Positions 14,807 through 22,584 of a stretch of 26,131 nt of DNA are shown in pieces. Position 1 is the first letter of the stretch; each line of letters starts with the position of its first letter. Origin of the DNA: JAGOUU01 sp964609155. GTDB lineage: Bacteria; Pseudomonadota; Gammaproteobacteria; JAGOUU01. The position numbers were made by a program, and so were the translations under genes. A model generated the notes under the pieces. That model saw only the letters and a program-made list of their open reading frames with translations, was not told where the DNA came from and did no database searches. The stretch lies in contig CAZSRF010000033.1 of NCBI GenBank assembly GCA_964609155.1, positions 1-26,131 of the forward strand. The letters are read 5' to 3'.

Positions 14807-15334
14807 TTAGAGTGTACAACTTATCTTAATAGCAACTAGCCCATGTGGCTGTTTCTTAAGTTTAAGATTGAAATGACTTTCACGAACTTTAACTTCGTCA
14901 ATGTCAATACCCATTGTTTCAAGTTCGAAGGACTCGCCAAGGGGATCAATTAAGTTAACAATAAAGTTGTTATTCCCTTTGTTGACAATGCTAGTAATAT
15001 TTTTACTTTCAAATATATTAAAATCATCTGCATCAAAAACGAGGTAAGTTTCGGTAATACTGCTAAAAATAGAGGTACTACCAAAAGAAATAATATCAGA
15101 TAATGCTGCTTGATTTTGATTATTAAAAATAATTTTATTATCTAATAATTTTGGTAGGATGAATGGGATGGCATAGTATAGTAGCAATAAAAACAGGGCA
15201 GTAAACAAAAAGCATAAAACTACTTTGCTCTCATAAGCAAAAACAGCCAAAAACACTGCAATGCTAAGTAATACTCTAGCTACATTTAATATGGTTCGCT
15301 CTGATTTGTTTATAGTATATTGTTTTCTCATCAT
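14807..15334 (-). CDS. Two-TM membrane protein of unknown function
   Basis: From ATG 15334 the product has 175 residues: a basic cytoplasmic start (MMRKQYTINKSERT), two adjacent hydrophobic segments (about 18-35 and 39-60) with a short turn, and a soluble C-terminal domain of about 115 residues with alternating hydrophobic beta-strand character (TYLVFDADDFNIF, NNFIVNLIDPLGESFELETM). AAAGAG lies about five bases before this start; GTG 15364 is an alternative ten codons upstream with a poorly spaced AAGGA. This layout resembles small membrane proteins with a PH-like or GRAM-like cytosolic domain, but I cannot assign a family. It lies downstream of the histone-like gene on the same strand. Confidence 0.7.
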   Translation of the reverse strand: MMRKQYTINKSERTILNVARVLLSIAVFLAVFAYESKVVLCFLFTALFLLLLYYAIPFILPKLLDNKIIFNNQNQAALSDIISFGSTSIFSSITETYLVFDADDFNIFESKNITSIVNKGNNNFIVNLIDPLGESFELETMGIDIDEVKVRESHFNLKLKKQPHGLVAIKISCTL

Positions 15335-15403
15335 AGCGCTCTTTATTAAGAGATAGTTAGACACGTCCTTGTGTCCAAATTGGACTGTTTCTTAGTACTG
15401 TAT

Positions 15404-16237
15404 TTAAGCTGCTACACCGTATGATCTTCTTTTTGTTTTTCCAAAAGCTCTTTTGCTAGTACGACTTTTACTTAGCATGCGTCTTGTTTTTGTTTTTCTT
15501 TTTGGTGATGATGCCGTCAAACTAATTTTATTCGCACCAGCTGAAATAATTTTAGTTATTTTTTTAATGCTTTTTTTAGCTTGTGGGACTTTGATGGCTT
15601 TAATAGCTTTAGTAAGTTTCTTAAGACTTTTTGCAGCATCAGAAACATGGATAGATTTTATAGCTTTGGTTATTTTTTTGAGACTTTTTTTAGCACCTTT
15701 AGCACTAGGCATTTTGATAGCTTTTAAGGCGTTGGCAGGTATTACTTTTTTTGCTATTTTTTTACCTTTTTTTATAGCTTGATCTTTAAACTCAGCTATT
15801 TTTTCATAAGTATCGCCAGTTATATGCTGAGTTTCTTTTTTTAATTTTTTTAAGCCATGTTGTAATTCAACAGCTGTTTTCACTGCTTGTTTTTTTAACT
15901 CATGAGAGATGTCTTGGAGATTTTCTCTAGCATTGATAGCTTCTTTTTTTAATTCAAGTACAGTGTCTTTTAATTCATAAAAAGAATCTTTAACATCCAT
16001 AGTTAAATCTTTTAGCAATACTGCTTTGTCTGAAATTTTTACAGCACCATGAACGATAGAATTTTTTAATGCAGTAGCTTTTTTAGTAAGAGTTTTTAAG
16101 TCATGTTTAGCACGAGTTTTTACTTTAATTTTGTTTCTTCTAGTTTTTGTAGCTTTAAGAGCTTTAGTTTTTCTGATAGTTGAAGTTTTAGAAGCTTTAG
16201 AGACTGTAGAACGGGTTTTTCTTTTTGCTATAGCCAT
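15404..16237 (-). CDS. Lysine-rich histone H1-like protein
   Basis: From ATG 16237 (AGGTG nine bases upstream; the GTG at 16249 overlaps that site) the product has 277 residues, 66 of them lysine. The N-terminal 45 residues are a basic Thr/Ser/Lys/Arg tail. Residues about 50-150 are amphipathic, coiled-coil-like helix with acidic positions (DSFYELKDTVLELKKEA). About 175-240 hold three copies of an AKKSLKKITKAIK-type unit. The end is a second Lys/Arg/Ser tail (SPKRKTKTRRMLSKSRTSKR). Tails of this kind recall bacterial H1-like proteins (Chlamydia Hc1/Hc2, Coxiella Hq1, and Lys/Ala-rich proteins of other bacteria) that compact or organise DNA. The likely role is a nucleoid-associated protein; the helical middle is unlike the short H1-like proteins and could instead be phasin-like. 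A strong -10 lies upstream. Confidence 0.7.
   Translation of the reverse strand: MAIAKRKTRSTVSKASKTSTIRKTKALKATKTRRNKIKVKTRAKHDLKTLTKKATALKNSIVHGAVKISDKAVLLKDLTMDVKDSFYELKDTVLELKKEAINARENLQDISHELKKQAVKTAVELQHGLKKLKKETQHITGDTYEKIAEFKDQAIKKGKKIAKKVIPANALKAIKMPSAKGAKKSLKKITKAIKSIHVSDAAKSLKKLTKAIKAIKVPQAKKSIKKITKIISAGANKISLTASSPKRKTKTRRMLSKSRTSKRAFGKTKRRSYGVAA
15541..15695 (-). repeat. Degenerate repeats in the histone-like gene
   Basis: Three consecutive units encode AKKSLKKITKAIKSI, AKSLKKLTKAIKAI and AKKSIKKITKIIS, separated by short spacers (HVSDA, KVPQ). The unit length is about 17-19 residues. The DNA copies have diverged, so the duplications are old or codon use has drifted. Confidence 0.75.
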
Positions 16238-16310
16238 TGTTGTATTCACCTATTTATAAATTTTTTTAATACCATTTTGATAACGCTGGAATAACAAAGA
16301 TATCTTAGTT

Positions 16311-16337
16311 ATTATACGTAATTAATATTTAGCACAA
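16311..16337 (-). promoter_or_regulatory. Candidate promoter of the histone-like gene
   Basis: On the minus strand TATAAT (16316-16311) is a perfect -10. TTGTGC (16337-16332) is a weak -35 at 15 bases; read as CTTGTG it is at 16. The predicted start is about 70 bases before ATG 16237. The rest of the 250-base gap up to the murJ stop holds no gene that I can see. Confidence 0.45.
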
Positions 16338-16487
16338 GGTATTTGAGATTGCAAAGAAATAGCAAAAAATGCCGAAGAAAGTGTGAATGTTTTTTCTATA
16401 AATTTAACTTATGACCTCAGTTTTCAATTGTTGTTGACACAAGCAATAAATAAAAAAATAAAAGCTCATTTATGGTAAGAACAGGCT

Positions 16488-18029
16488 CTAACAAGCTGTT
16501 AAATAAGTAAACTTTATATTACACAACCACAGTGAAAAAGCATAAATTGCGATAGAACTTAAACCTAATAAAATAAGGTGAATTAAACGTTGCATGCTAT
16601 TCCATTGACTCCAGAGAGCGATATCGCTACTACTAAATGATAAAAAAATCATTAATATAATATTACAAAGAATAAGGCGCGATATAAATTTCCACCATCC
16701 ATTATCAGTTACGGCTTTATAGATGTTTGTTTTTCTTTTATAAAGCATAAGCCACAGAAAAATTACGTTAACCCAGGCGGATAAACCAGTTGCAAGAGCA
16801 AGACCTGCGTGTTTTAGAGGGTAAATTAATAAAACACTTAATAACATACCAACTATTAAAGAGAAAATTGAAATTCTAACCGGCGTTTTGGCATCTTGCA
16901 TGGCATAGAATGTTGAAGACAAAATTTTTGCCAACATAAAAGCAGGCAGGCCAATAGCATAAGCGATAACACTTTGCTGAGTCATCATGACATCTTGGGC
17001 AGTAAATTTTCCATAGAAGAATAAACAGATTATTAAAGGGCCTGAAAGAGTAAGCATGGCAACAGCTGCAGGCGTTCCTATAAGTAAATTACAACGTAAC
17101 CCCCAGTCTAAAACTTTTGCAAACCCTTCTTGCGAACCTGCTGCATATTCTGTAGATAGCCGTGGTAAGGAAACAGTTGCTAATGCTACACCAAATACAC
17201 CCAAGGGAAAATAAGCTAAACGCTCAGAATAATAAAGCCAAGTAATACTTCCTGTTACTAAGAAAGAGGCTAGAATAGTATTCAATAGAATACTTAACTG
17301 AGCAAATGAAGAGCCAACTAAAGCAGGGATGATTAATTTAATAACACGGTTTACCCCTTCATTTTTACCCTTAAATTTGGGTAACTTAAAAAAACCAAGT
17401 TGATACAATGAGGGCAGCTGAAAAAAAAGTTGCACAAAGCCTGCAATAAGGATTCCCCATGCCTGTGATTCAACAGGTATGGCTAAATAATTAGCTAAGG
17501 TACAGGCTGTAAGAATAAGGCAAATATTTAACAAGGCTGGAGTTAGGGCAGGGATACCAAATTTCCCGTGGCTATTTAAAATAGAGCCAACAAAAGCAGA
17601 CAAAGATATAAGCATTAGGTATGGAAAAGTTATTTGTAGCATTTTACTGGCAAGAGTAAAACGATAGTTATCTAGGCCCGGAGCAAATAAATGGATAAAT
17701 TGTGGTGCACCCAGTACTCCTATTAGAGTAACAATAGATAAAATAATGATAAGCCACGCAGACATGCGTCTGATAAATAAATGCAACTCTTCTGGAGTTT
17801 TCGCTTGCTTATAATGAGAAAGCACAGGTACAAAAGCTTGTGAAAAAGAACCCTCAGCAAATAAGTTACGCATAAAATTAGGGATTTTAAAAGCGACATA
17901 AAAAGCGTCAACGCTGGCGTTAACCCCAAATATTTGCGCAGCAATAAGATCACGACCAAAGCCGAGGATGCGCGAAATAAAAGTCATCAAGGATACTAAA
18001 GAGGCAGATTTAAAAATTGATTTATTCAT
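16488..18029 (-). CDS. murJ: MurJ, lipid II flippase
   Basis: MurJ moves lipid II across the inner membrane for peptidoglycan synthesis. The 513-residue protein is hydrophobic throughout, with about 14 TM helices as in the MVF/MOP family. The N-terminus has the hallmark SRILGFGRDLIAAQIFG, including essential Arg20 and Arg26 (numbered here), then VDAFYVAFKIPNFMRNLFAEGSFSQAFVP. Further on, YYSERLAYFPLGVFGVALAT and FYAMQDAKTPVRISI are also typical. The length matches E. coli (511). It is transcribed alone or ahead of the histone-like gene, with 266 bases between it and hmp. Confidence 0.97.
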   Translation of the reverse strand: MNKSIFKSASLVSLMTFISRILGFGRDLIAAQIFGVNASVDAFYVAFKIPNFMRNLFAEGSFSQAFVPVLSHYKQAKTPEELHLFIRRMSAWLIIILSIVTLIGVLGAPQFIHLFAPGLDNYRFTLASKMLQITFPYLMLISLSAFVGSILNSHGKFGIPALTPALLNICLILTACTLANYLAIPVESQAWGILIAGFVQLFFQLPSLYQLGFFKLPKFKGKNEGVNRVIKLIIPALVGSSFAQLSILLNTILASFLVTGSITWLYYSERLAYFPLGVFGVALATVSLPRLSTEYAAGSQEGFAKVLDWGLRCNLLIGTPAAVAMLTLSGPLIICLFFYGKFTAQDVMMTQQSVIAYAIGLPAFMLAKILSSTFYAMQDAKTPVRISIFSLIVGMLLSVLLIYPLKHAGLALATGLSAWVNVIFLWLMLYKRKTNIYKAVTDNGWWKFISRLILCNIILMIFLSFSSSDIALWSQWNSMQRLIHLILLGLSSIAIYAFSLWLCNIKFTYLTAC

Positions 18030-18169
18030 AACTCAATGCAAATAACAAAATAATAGTTGCATTATCGCGCACTTTAAACGCAAAAGCCATGTGATAACAA
18101 AGCTGCCCTATTAAAAATCCGTTTACGCTCATGACATTACTCAATACTATCCAAATCAGTCTGGCTAGC

Positions 18170-18268
18170 AGTCGGCAAACATGTTTTTAATCATAAACAG
18201 TAGTGCAATTTAGGCGTCCAAGAGTATCTCAAAAAAATGATGGTGCTCATGTTGAGCGCTTGCCGACT
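18170..18268. repeat. Inverted repeat in the murJ-hmp gap
   Basis: AGTCGGCAA at 18170-18178 is matched by its exact reverse complement TTGCCGACT at 18260-18268. Inside these, CATG occurs beside each arm (18180-18183 and 18248-18251). The gap of 266 bases has no gene that I can see. The arms are 81 bases apart, so this could be a long hairpin RNA, a small mobile-element remnant, or chance. Confidence 0.35.
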
Positions 18269-18295
18269 AATATAATCAAGGCTAAATGAATTTAA

Positions 18296-19513
18296 TCAAA
18301 TGAGCTCTTGAAGAGGACCAAAAAACTCAAAATTTACTTGAGATGTTGGTATTCCCCATGTCATTAATTCATGATAAATGTGCATCATAAATGCTTTAGG
18401 ACCGCAGAAGTAATAATCGGCATTACGTTGAGAAACTAAGCTTTCAATCAAAGCTGCGTCTATAAATCCAGTAGAAATATTCTTGTTATCGCTCAATATG
18501 TAAAATGCACTATATCTATAGTGAATCTTAAGGTTAGAGTATTGACTTGCAAAAGAGTCAATTACATCTTTAAAAGGTTGAACATTAGGACTTAATACAC
18601 CATGGATCAGAATGATTTCTCTGTTTGGCATTGTTTCTAAAGCAGAATGTAAAATACTTAAAATAGGAGTTATACCAATTCCTGCTGCTATTAAAACCAG
18701 AGGTTTATTATGGTGATCTGTTACATCTAAGAAAAACTCACCACAGGGTGGTCCAACTTCTATAATTGAATTAATATTTATATTCTTATGGAGATAGTTA
18801 GATACATATCCCTTGGGAGAGTTTTTATCTGAACCGCTCTCTATCTTCACGCTAATCCGGAATGAATCTTCTCCGGGCTTATTTGAAATAGAATAATTTC
18901 TCATCGTCGTACAAGCATCCTGGCTTGGGACACGCACAGTGATATATTGACCTGGCTTAAATAAAGGAAGTACGTATCTGTCTTTAGGATACAGATAAAA
19001 AGAAGTTATAATATCACATTCAACTTCTTTTTTAAGAACTATAAAGTCTTTAAATCCTTCCCAACCACCGGGTTGAGATTTTTGTTCAATATATATTTGT
19101 TTCTCACGGCTTATCAATATATCAGCAAGAAATGCATAAGCTTCTTGCCAAGCGTTGATTATATCATCCGTCGCAGCATCACCTAGTACTTCCTTTATTG
19201 AGGCCAGTAGATTAGTACCAACAATTGGATAATCTTTTGCTTCGATATGCAAGGAAGCGTGTTTTTGTGCAATTAATTCAACAGCTCTACCTAATACATC
19301 CAAATTGTCAATATTTGCTGCATATGCACATATAGCACCAGCAAGAGCTTTTTGTTGCAATCCAGCTGCCTGATGGGCTGGATTGAATAATGTTTTTACT
19401 TCGGGGTTGAGAGCAAACATTCTTTTGTAAAAATGCTTAGTTAATATTTCACCATGTTCTTGCAAAATAGGAGCAGTAGATTTTACAATTGATATTGTTT
19501 TTTGATTTAGCAT
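18296..19513 (-). CDS. hmp: Flavohemoglobin, nitric oxide dioxygenase
   Basis: Hmp converts nitric oxide to nitrate using O2 and NAD(P)H and protects against nitrosative stress. The 405-residue protein has the full three-domain order. The globin (about 1-140) carries the distal Tyr29 (KHFYKRMF) and a proximal His in QKHASLHIEAKDYPIVG. The FAD-binding domain has PGQYITVRV and RNYSISNKPGE. The NAD-binding domain has LIAAGIGITPILSIL and DYYFCGPKAFM, and ends FFGPLQEL. Length is normal. It is monocistronic on the minus strand; I see no convincing NsrR-type palindrome in the 117-base upstream gap. Confidence 0.97.
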   Translation of the reverse strand: MLNQKTISIVKSTAPILQEHGEILTKHFYKRMFALNPEVKTLFNPAHQAAGLQQKALAGAICAYAANIDNLDVLGRAVELIAQKHASLHIEAKDYPIVGTNLLASIKEVLGDAATDDIINAWQEAYAFLADILISREKQIYIEQKSQPGGWEGFKDFIVLKKEVECDIITSFYLYPKDRYVLPLFKPGQYITVRVPSQDACTTMRNYSISNKPGEDSFRISVKIESGSDKNSPKGYVSNYLHKNININSIIEVGPPCGEFFLDVTDHHNKPLVLIAAGIGITPILSILHSALETMPNREIILIHGVLSPNVQPFKDVIDSFASQYSNLKIHYRYSAFYILSDNKNISTGFIDAALIESLVSQRNADYYFCGPKAFMMHIYHELMTWGIPTSQVNFEFFGPLQELI

Positions 19514-19630
19514 TTTATAACCACCATGATAAGTACTTGGAGTGTTTATTGTAGATCAAATTTATAAAAATATAAATATAATAACAGCTACAGTTAGTTA
19601 GGATATGTCTATCTTCGCTATCTTGTATGT

Positions 19631-20296
19631 TTAGAATAGTGGCAATAATTCTTTCGGTGAATAAATAATTCCATCTGCACCCCATGTCAAAACATTTGCA
19701 TTTAAAGGTAAATACCCATAGGCTGCTACAATAGTTTTCATGTTAACAGCCTTGCCAGCTTGAATATCAGTTAAAGCATCGCCTACAAAAACACAGTTAT
19801 TAGGCTCAACATTTAAATCAGCACATGCTTTTATCATGGGAGCAGGATGAGGTTTCTCATGAGCTGTAGTATCAGCGCAAACTACAGTCTGACATTGAAG
19901 TTTATCGAGTTCAAATAATTGAACTACTGGCAGTGTTATGCTGGTGAGTTTATTTGTAATGATCCCCCAAGGTATATTATAAGTGTTTAAAAATGTTAAT
20001 ACCTCTTGCATATCTGGAAATAGCTTTGTATGTTTGTGCCCCATAGCATTGTAAGCATGAATAAACTCTTCTCTTAACTTGAGTAGTTCACTAGGGTGAA
20101 GATCTAATTTTAATAAGTTTTTAATTATGTTAGCTGATCCTGATGAAATATACGGAATAAGTTCTGATAAGGTAACTTGATCATAGTTATATTTAACTAA
20201 AAGGCTATTCAAAGCTTCTAACAGATCTTGAGCTGTATCTAATAAAGTCCCATCAAGATCAAAAAAAACAGCTGTTATTTTATGTTTATGGTTCAT
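19631..20296 (-). CDS. HAD phosphatase, phosphoglycolate phosphatase-like, probably MupP
   Basis: A 221-residue haloacid dehalogenase hydrolase. Motif I is DLDGTLLDT near residue 13, motif II is GIITNK, motif III is KPHPAP and motif IV is FVGDALTDIQAG, so all catalytic residues are present. A small helical cap sits between motifs I and II. Sequence alone suggests Gph, but the order mtaD-ubiG-phosphatase matches the Pseudomonas arrangement in which this gene is mupP, the N-acetylmuramate 6-phosphate phosphatase of cell-wall recycling. MupP is therefore inferred from context; Gph remains possible. The start is 15 bases after the ubiG stop, so the genes are probably cotranscribed. Confidence 0.88.
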   Translation of the reverse strand: MNHKHKITAVFFDLDGTLLDTAQDLLEALNSLLVKYNYDQVTLSELIPYISSGSANIIKNLLKLDLHPSELLKLREEFIHAYNAMGHKHTKLFPDMQEVLTFLNTYNIPWGIITNKLTSITLPVVQLFELDKLQCQTVVCADTTAHEKPHPAPMIKACADLNVEPNNCVFVGDALTDIQAGKAVNMKTIVAAYGYLPLNANVLTWGADGIIYSPKELLPLF

Positions 20297-20311
20297 AAGT
20301 TAAAAATTATA

Positions 20312-21046
20312 TTATTTTACTGCACATACCATGTAATTTACGTCAATATTTGATGTGTGCGCAAAGCTTTGAGTAAATAATGAATAAGTGATCCCTGATA
20401 AGCTATTAATTTTTAGATTGCTTTGTCTTAATAAATGAGCCATCTCTGATGGTTTAATAAATTTATTATATTCGTGCGTGCCCTTTGGTAACCAATTTAA
20501 AATATATTCAGCTAATGCGATAGACAATAAATAAGATTTGGGGTTGCGATTTAATGTAGATAAAAACACTAATCCATTAGGTTTAAGAAGTTTACAAATA
20601 TTACTGATAATGCTACTAGGATCGGGAACATGTTCTAATAGTTCCATGCAGGTTATAATATCAAATTGAGTGTCTATGATGGCATGTGCTGCAAAATCTT
20701 CAATACTGGTTTCTAAATAGTTTATGTTTAATTGTGTATTGTTGTTGTTATTTTCAGATAGGATATGTAATTTTGCAACTTCTATAGCATTTGATGACAG
20801 ATCTATGCCTGTAACATCAGCACCTAATCTAGCAAGGCTTTCTGATAAAATCCCGCCGCCACAACCGACATCAAGAATTTTTAATGTTTTAAAACTATCT
20901 TTTTTTAAATATTGTTTTACATTGTCAGTAATAAATTTTAATCTAATTGGGTTAACTTGATGTAACGTTTTTAAAGGACCATCTTCGTCCCACCATTGAG
21001 GAGCTACATTATTAAACTTATTAACTTCAGCTTCGGTGTAATTCAT
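20312..21046 (-). CDS. ubiG: Ubiquinone biosynthesis O-methyltransferase UbiG
   Basis: UbiG does both O-methylations of ubiquinone synthesis. The 244-residue class I SAM methyltransferase opens with the diagnostic AEVNKFNNVAPQWWDEDGP and LHQVNPIRLKFI. SAM motif I is ILDVGCGGGILSESLARLG, followed by VTGIDLSSNAI. Motif II is DIITCMELLEHVPDP, and the family-typical FLSTLNRNPKSYLL and WLPKGTHEYNKFIKPSEM come later. Length is normal. Its start overlaps the mtaD stop by 20 bases, so the two are translationally coupled. Confidence 0.97.
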   Translation of the reverse strand: MNYTEAEVNKFNNVAPQWWDEDGPLKTLHQVNPIRLKFITDNVKQYLKKDSFKTLKILDVGCGGGILSESLARLGADVTGIDLSSNAIEVAKLHILSENNNNNTQLNINYLETSIEDFAAHAIIDTQFDIITCMELLEHVPDPSSIISNICKLLKPNGLVFLSTLNRNPKSYLLSIALAEYILNWLPKGTHEYNKFIKPSEMAHLLRQSNLKINSLSGITYSLFTQSFAHTSNIDVNYMVCAVK

Positions 21047-22388
21047 GTTTAAACTTCATTATTTTTTCTTGCCATTTATGAACTATATTTTGTATTGCAG
21101 AGTGCTTTATGGCTAGCAATTTGTGATCGCTTACTTTATGTATGCCATTGACCCAGACATCACTGACTTGTTGTCTTGTTGCTGTATACACAATACTTGA
21201 TATGGGATTATACACAGGCTGACTACCATAATCATTTAAATCTATCGCAATAATGTCTGCTTGTTTACCTACAGTTAAGCTGCCTATTTTTTTATCAAGG
21301 TTCATTAATTTAGCACCATTTATAGTTGCTAACATTATAGCTTGATAGTCAGGCAATATCGTGGGATCACTAGCAAGAGTCTTTGTAACCAACGAGCTTG
21401 TGCGCATTTCTGTAAACATGTCTAAATCATTATTACTAGCTGCACTGTCGGTACCGATGCCAACGGTTATATTATTATCTAAAAGATCTTTAATTGGGCA
21501 AAAACCACTAGCTAATTTTAAATTTGATTTAGGGCAGTGGGCGACGGGAATTTGTTTTTTTCCTAAGATTTCGATTTCTGATGAATTAAGGTGTGTCATA
21601 TGGATAGCATAAACATGTTGATCAAGTAGCCCGAGCTTATTTAATCTTTCAAAAGGGCGCATATTATATTGTTTTAAACTGTCAGTTATTTCATCATAAG
21701 TTTCATGTAAATGACAGCCAATTTGCATACTATGTTTTTGAGCAAAGGTAATTATTTTTTTAAAACTATCATCGCTGACAGTATAAGGCGCATGTGGACA
21801 AATAACGGGAGTAATTAAATTATTTTTAAATTGCTTAACCTCTAAACAATGATTAATATACTCGTCAATGTTTTGTGCCCAAGGTCCGGCTAGATCAAAA
21901 ACATGTGTTCCTATATTGGCTCGCATACCTACGCTATTTACAGCTTGAGCTATACTGTCGCTATAAAAATACATATCATTAAAACACGTAATGCCACTTT
22001 TTAACATCTCAGCCATTGCTAGCATACATCCATCGTAAGCAAATTCTGGAGAAAAAAATTTATTTTCTATAGGCCAGATATGTTTGTTCAGCCAAATCAT
22101 TAACGGATAATCATCGGCATAACCTTTCAAAATATTCATAGGGCTATGACAGTGGGTATTGACAAATCCAGGCATGATAGCATGGGTTCGCAGTATTTTT
22201 TTTGGTAAGTTAGGGTAGTTATTTTTTGCTTCCTGTATAGGCAATATATCTTTAATATGTTTATTTTCAATAATTATGGCAGAGTCAGTTAAGATCTTAT
22301 TAGGTGAAGTAGGATCAACAGGGATAATCCACTTGGCTTCAATACAGAAATGATGAGATAATGCTGAATTAGCAGCCTCACTTTGCAT
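21027..22388 (-). CDS. mtaD: 5-methylthioadenosine/S-adenosylhomocysteine deaminase (TRZ/ATZ amidohydrolase)
   Basis: A 453-residue cytosolic amidohydrolase. Metal ligands are visible: HCH in MPGFVNTHCHSPMNILKGYA, the third His in IGCHLHETYDE, a His in YAIHMTHL, and the catalytic Asp in VGIGTDSAASNNDLDMFTEM. These match the MtaD group that deaminates methylthioadenosine, S-adenosylhomocysteine or adenosine; exact preference cannot be read from sequence. The position directly before ubiG fits removal of the SAH made by UbiG. AGGA lies about seven bases before ATG 22388. It is divergent from nadE. Confidence 0.92.
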   Translation of the reverse strand: MQSEAANSALSHHFCIEAKWIIPVDPTSPNKILTDSAIIIENKHIKDILPIQEAKNNYPNLPKKILRTHAIMPGFVNTHCHSPMNILKGYADDYPLMIWLNKHIWPIENKFFSPEFAYDGCMLAMAEMLKSGITCFNDMYFYSDSIAQAVNSVGMRANIGTHVFDLAGPWAQNIDEYINHCLEVKQFKNNLITPVICPHAPYTVSDDSFKKIITFAQKHSMQIGCHLHETYDEITDSLKQYNMRPFERLNKLGLLDQHVYAIHMTHLNSSEIEILGKKQIPVAHCPKSNLKLASGFCPIKDLLDNNITVGIGTDSAASNNDLDMFTEMRTSSLVTKTLASDPTILPDYQAIMLATINGAKLMNLDKKIGSLTVGKQADIIAIDLNDYGSQPVYNPISSIVYTATRQQVSDVWVNGIHKVSDHKLLAIKHSAIQNIVHKWQEKIMKFKHELHRS

Positions 22389-22532
22389 AATATCGTCCTA
22401 TGTAGTCGTATTTAACAGCATCGGTTTTATTATAGATATAATTTGTAGCATTATAACATCAATATGTTAGGTAATACCAAATTTAATTGTAGGTAATTAA
22501 TTTGCGAATTACTAATTTTCTAAAAGTTTGTA

Positions 22533-22538
22533 TATAAT
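22533..22538 (+). promoter_or_regulatory. Candidate -10 of the nadE promoter
   Basis: A perfect TATAAT at 22533-22538 lies in the 196-base gap between mtaD and nadE, with TTTGTA directly upstream. No good -35 box is at 16-18 bases. The predicted start near 22545 leaves a leader of about 40 bases. Confidence 0.4.
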
Positions 22539-22584
22539 AGATATCTGGAGATTTAAATTTAGATTACAAACTTTTGAGAAAAAT

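Noticed and set aside
15453..15782. Hydrophobic plus-strand frame of 109 codons
   Set aside because: Antisense of the lysine-rich histone-like gene, with the same TTT/CTT artefact.
19514..19630. NsrR operator for hmp
   Set aside because: The gap has no convincing AAGATG-type inverted repeat at a plausible position.
20724..20960. Plus-strand open frame of 78 codons inside ubiG
   Set aside because: Antisense of the SAM-binding region of ubiG; no start signal and no recognisable product.
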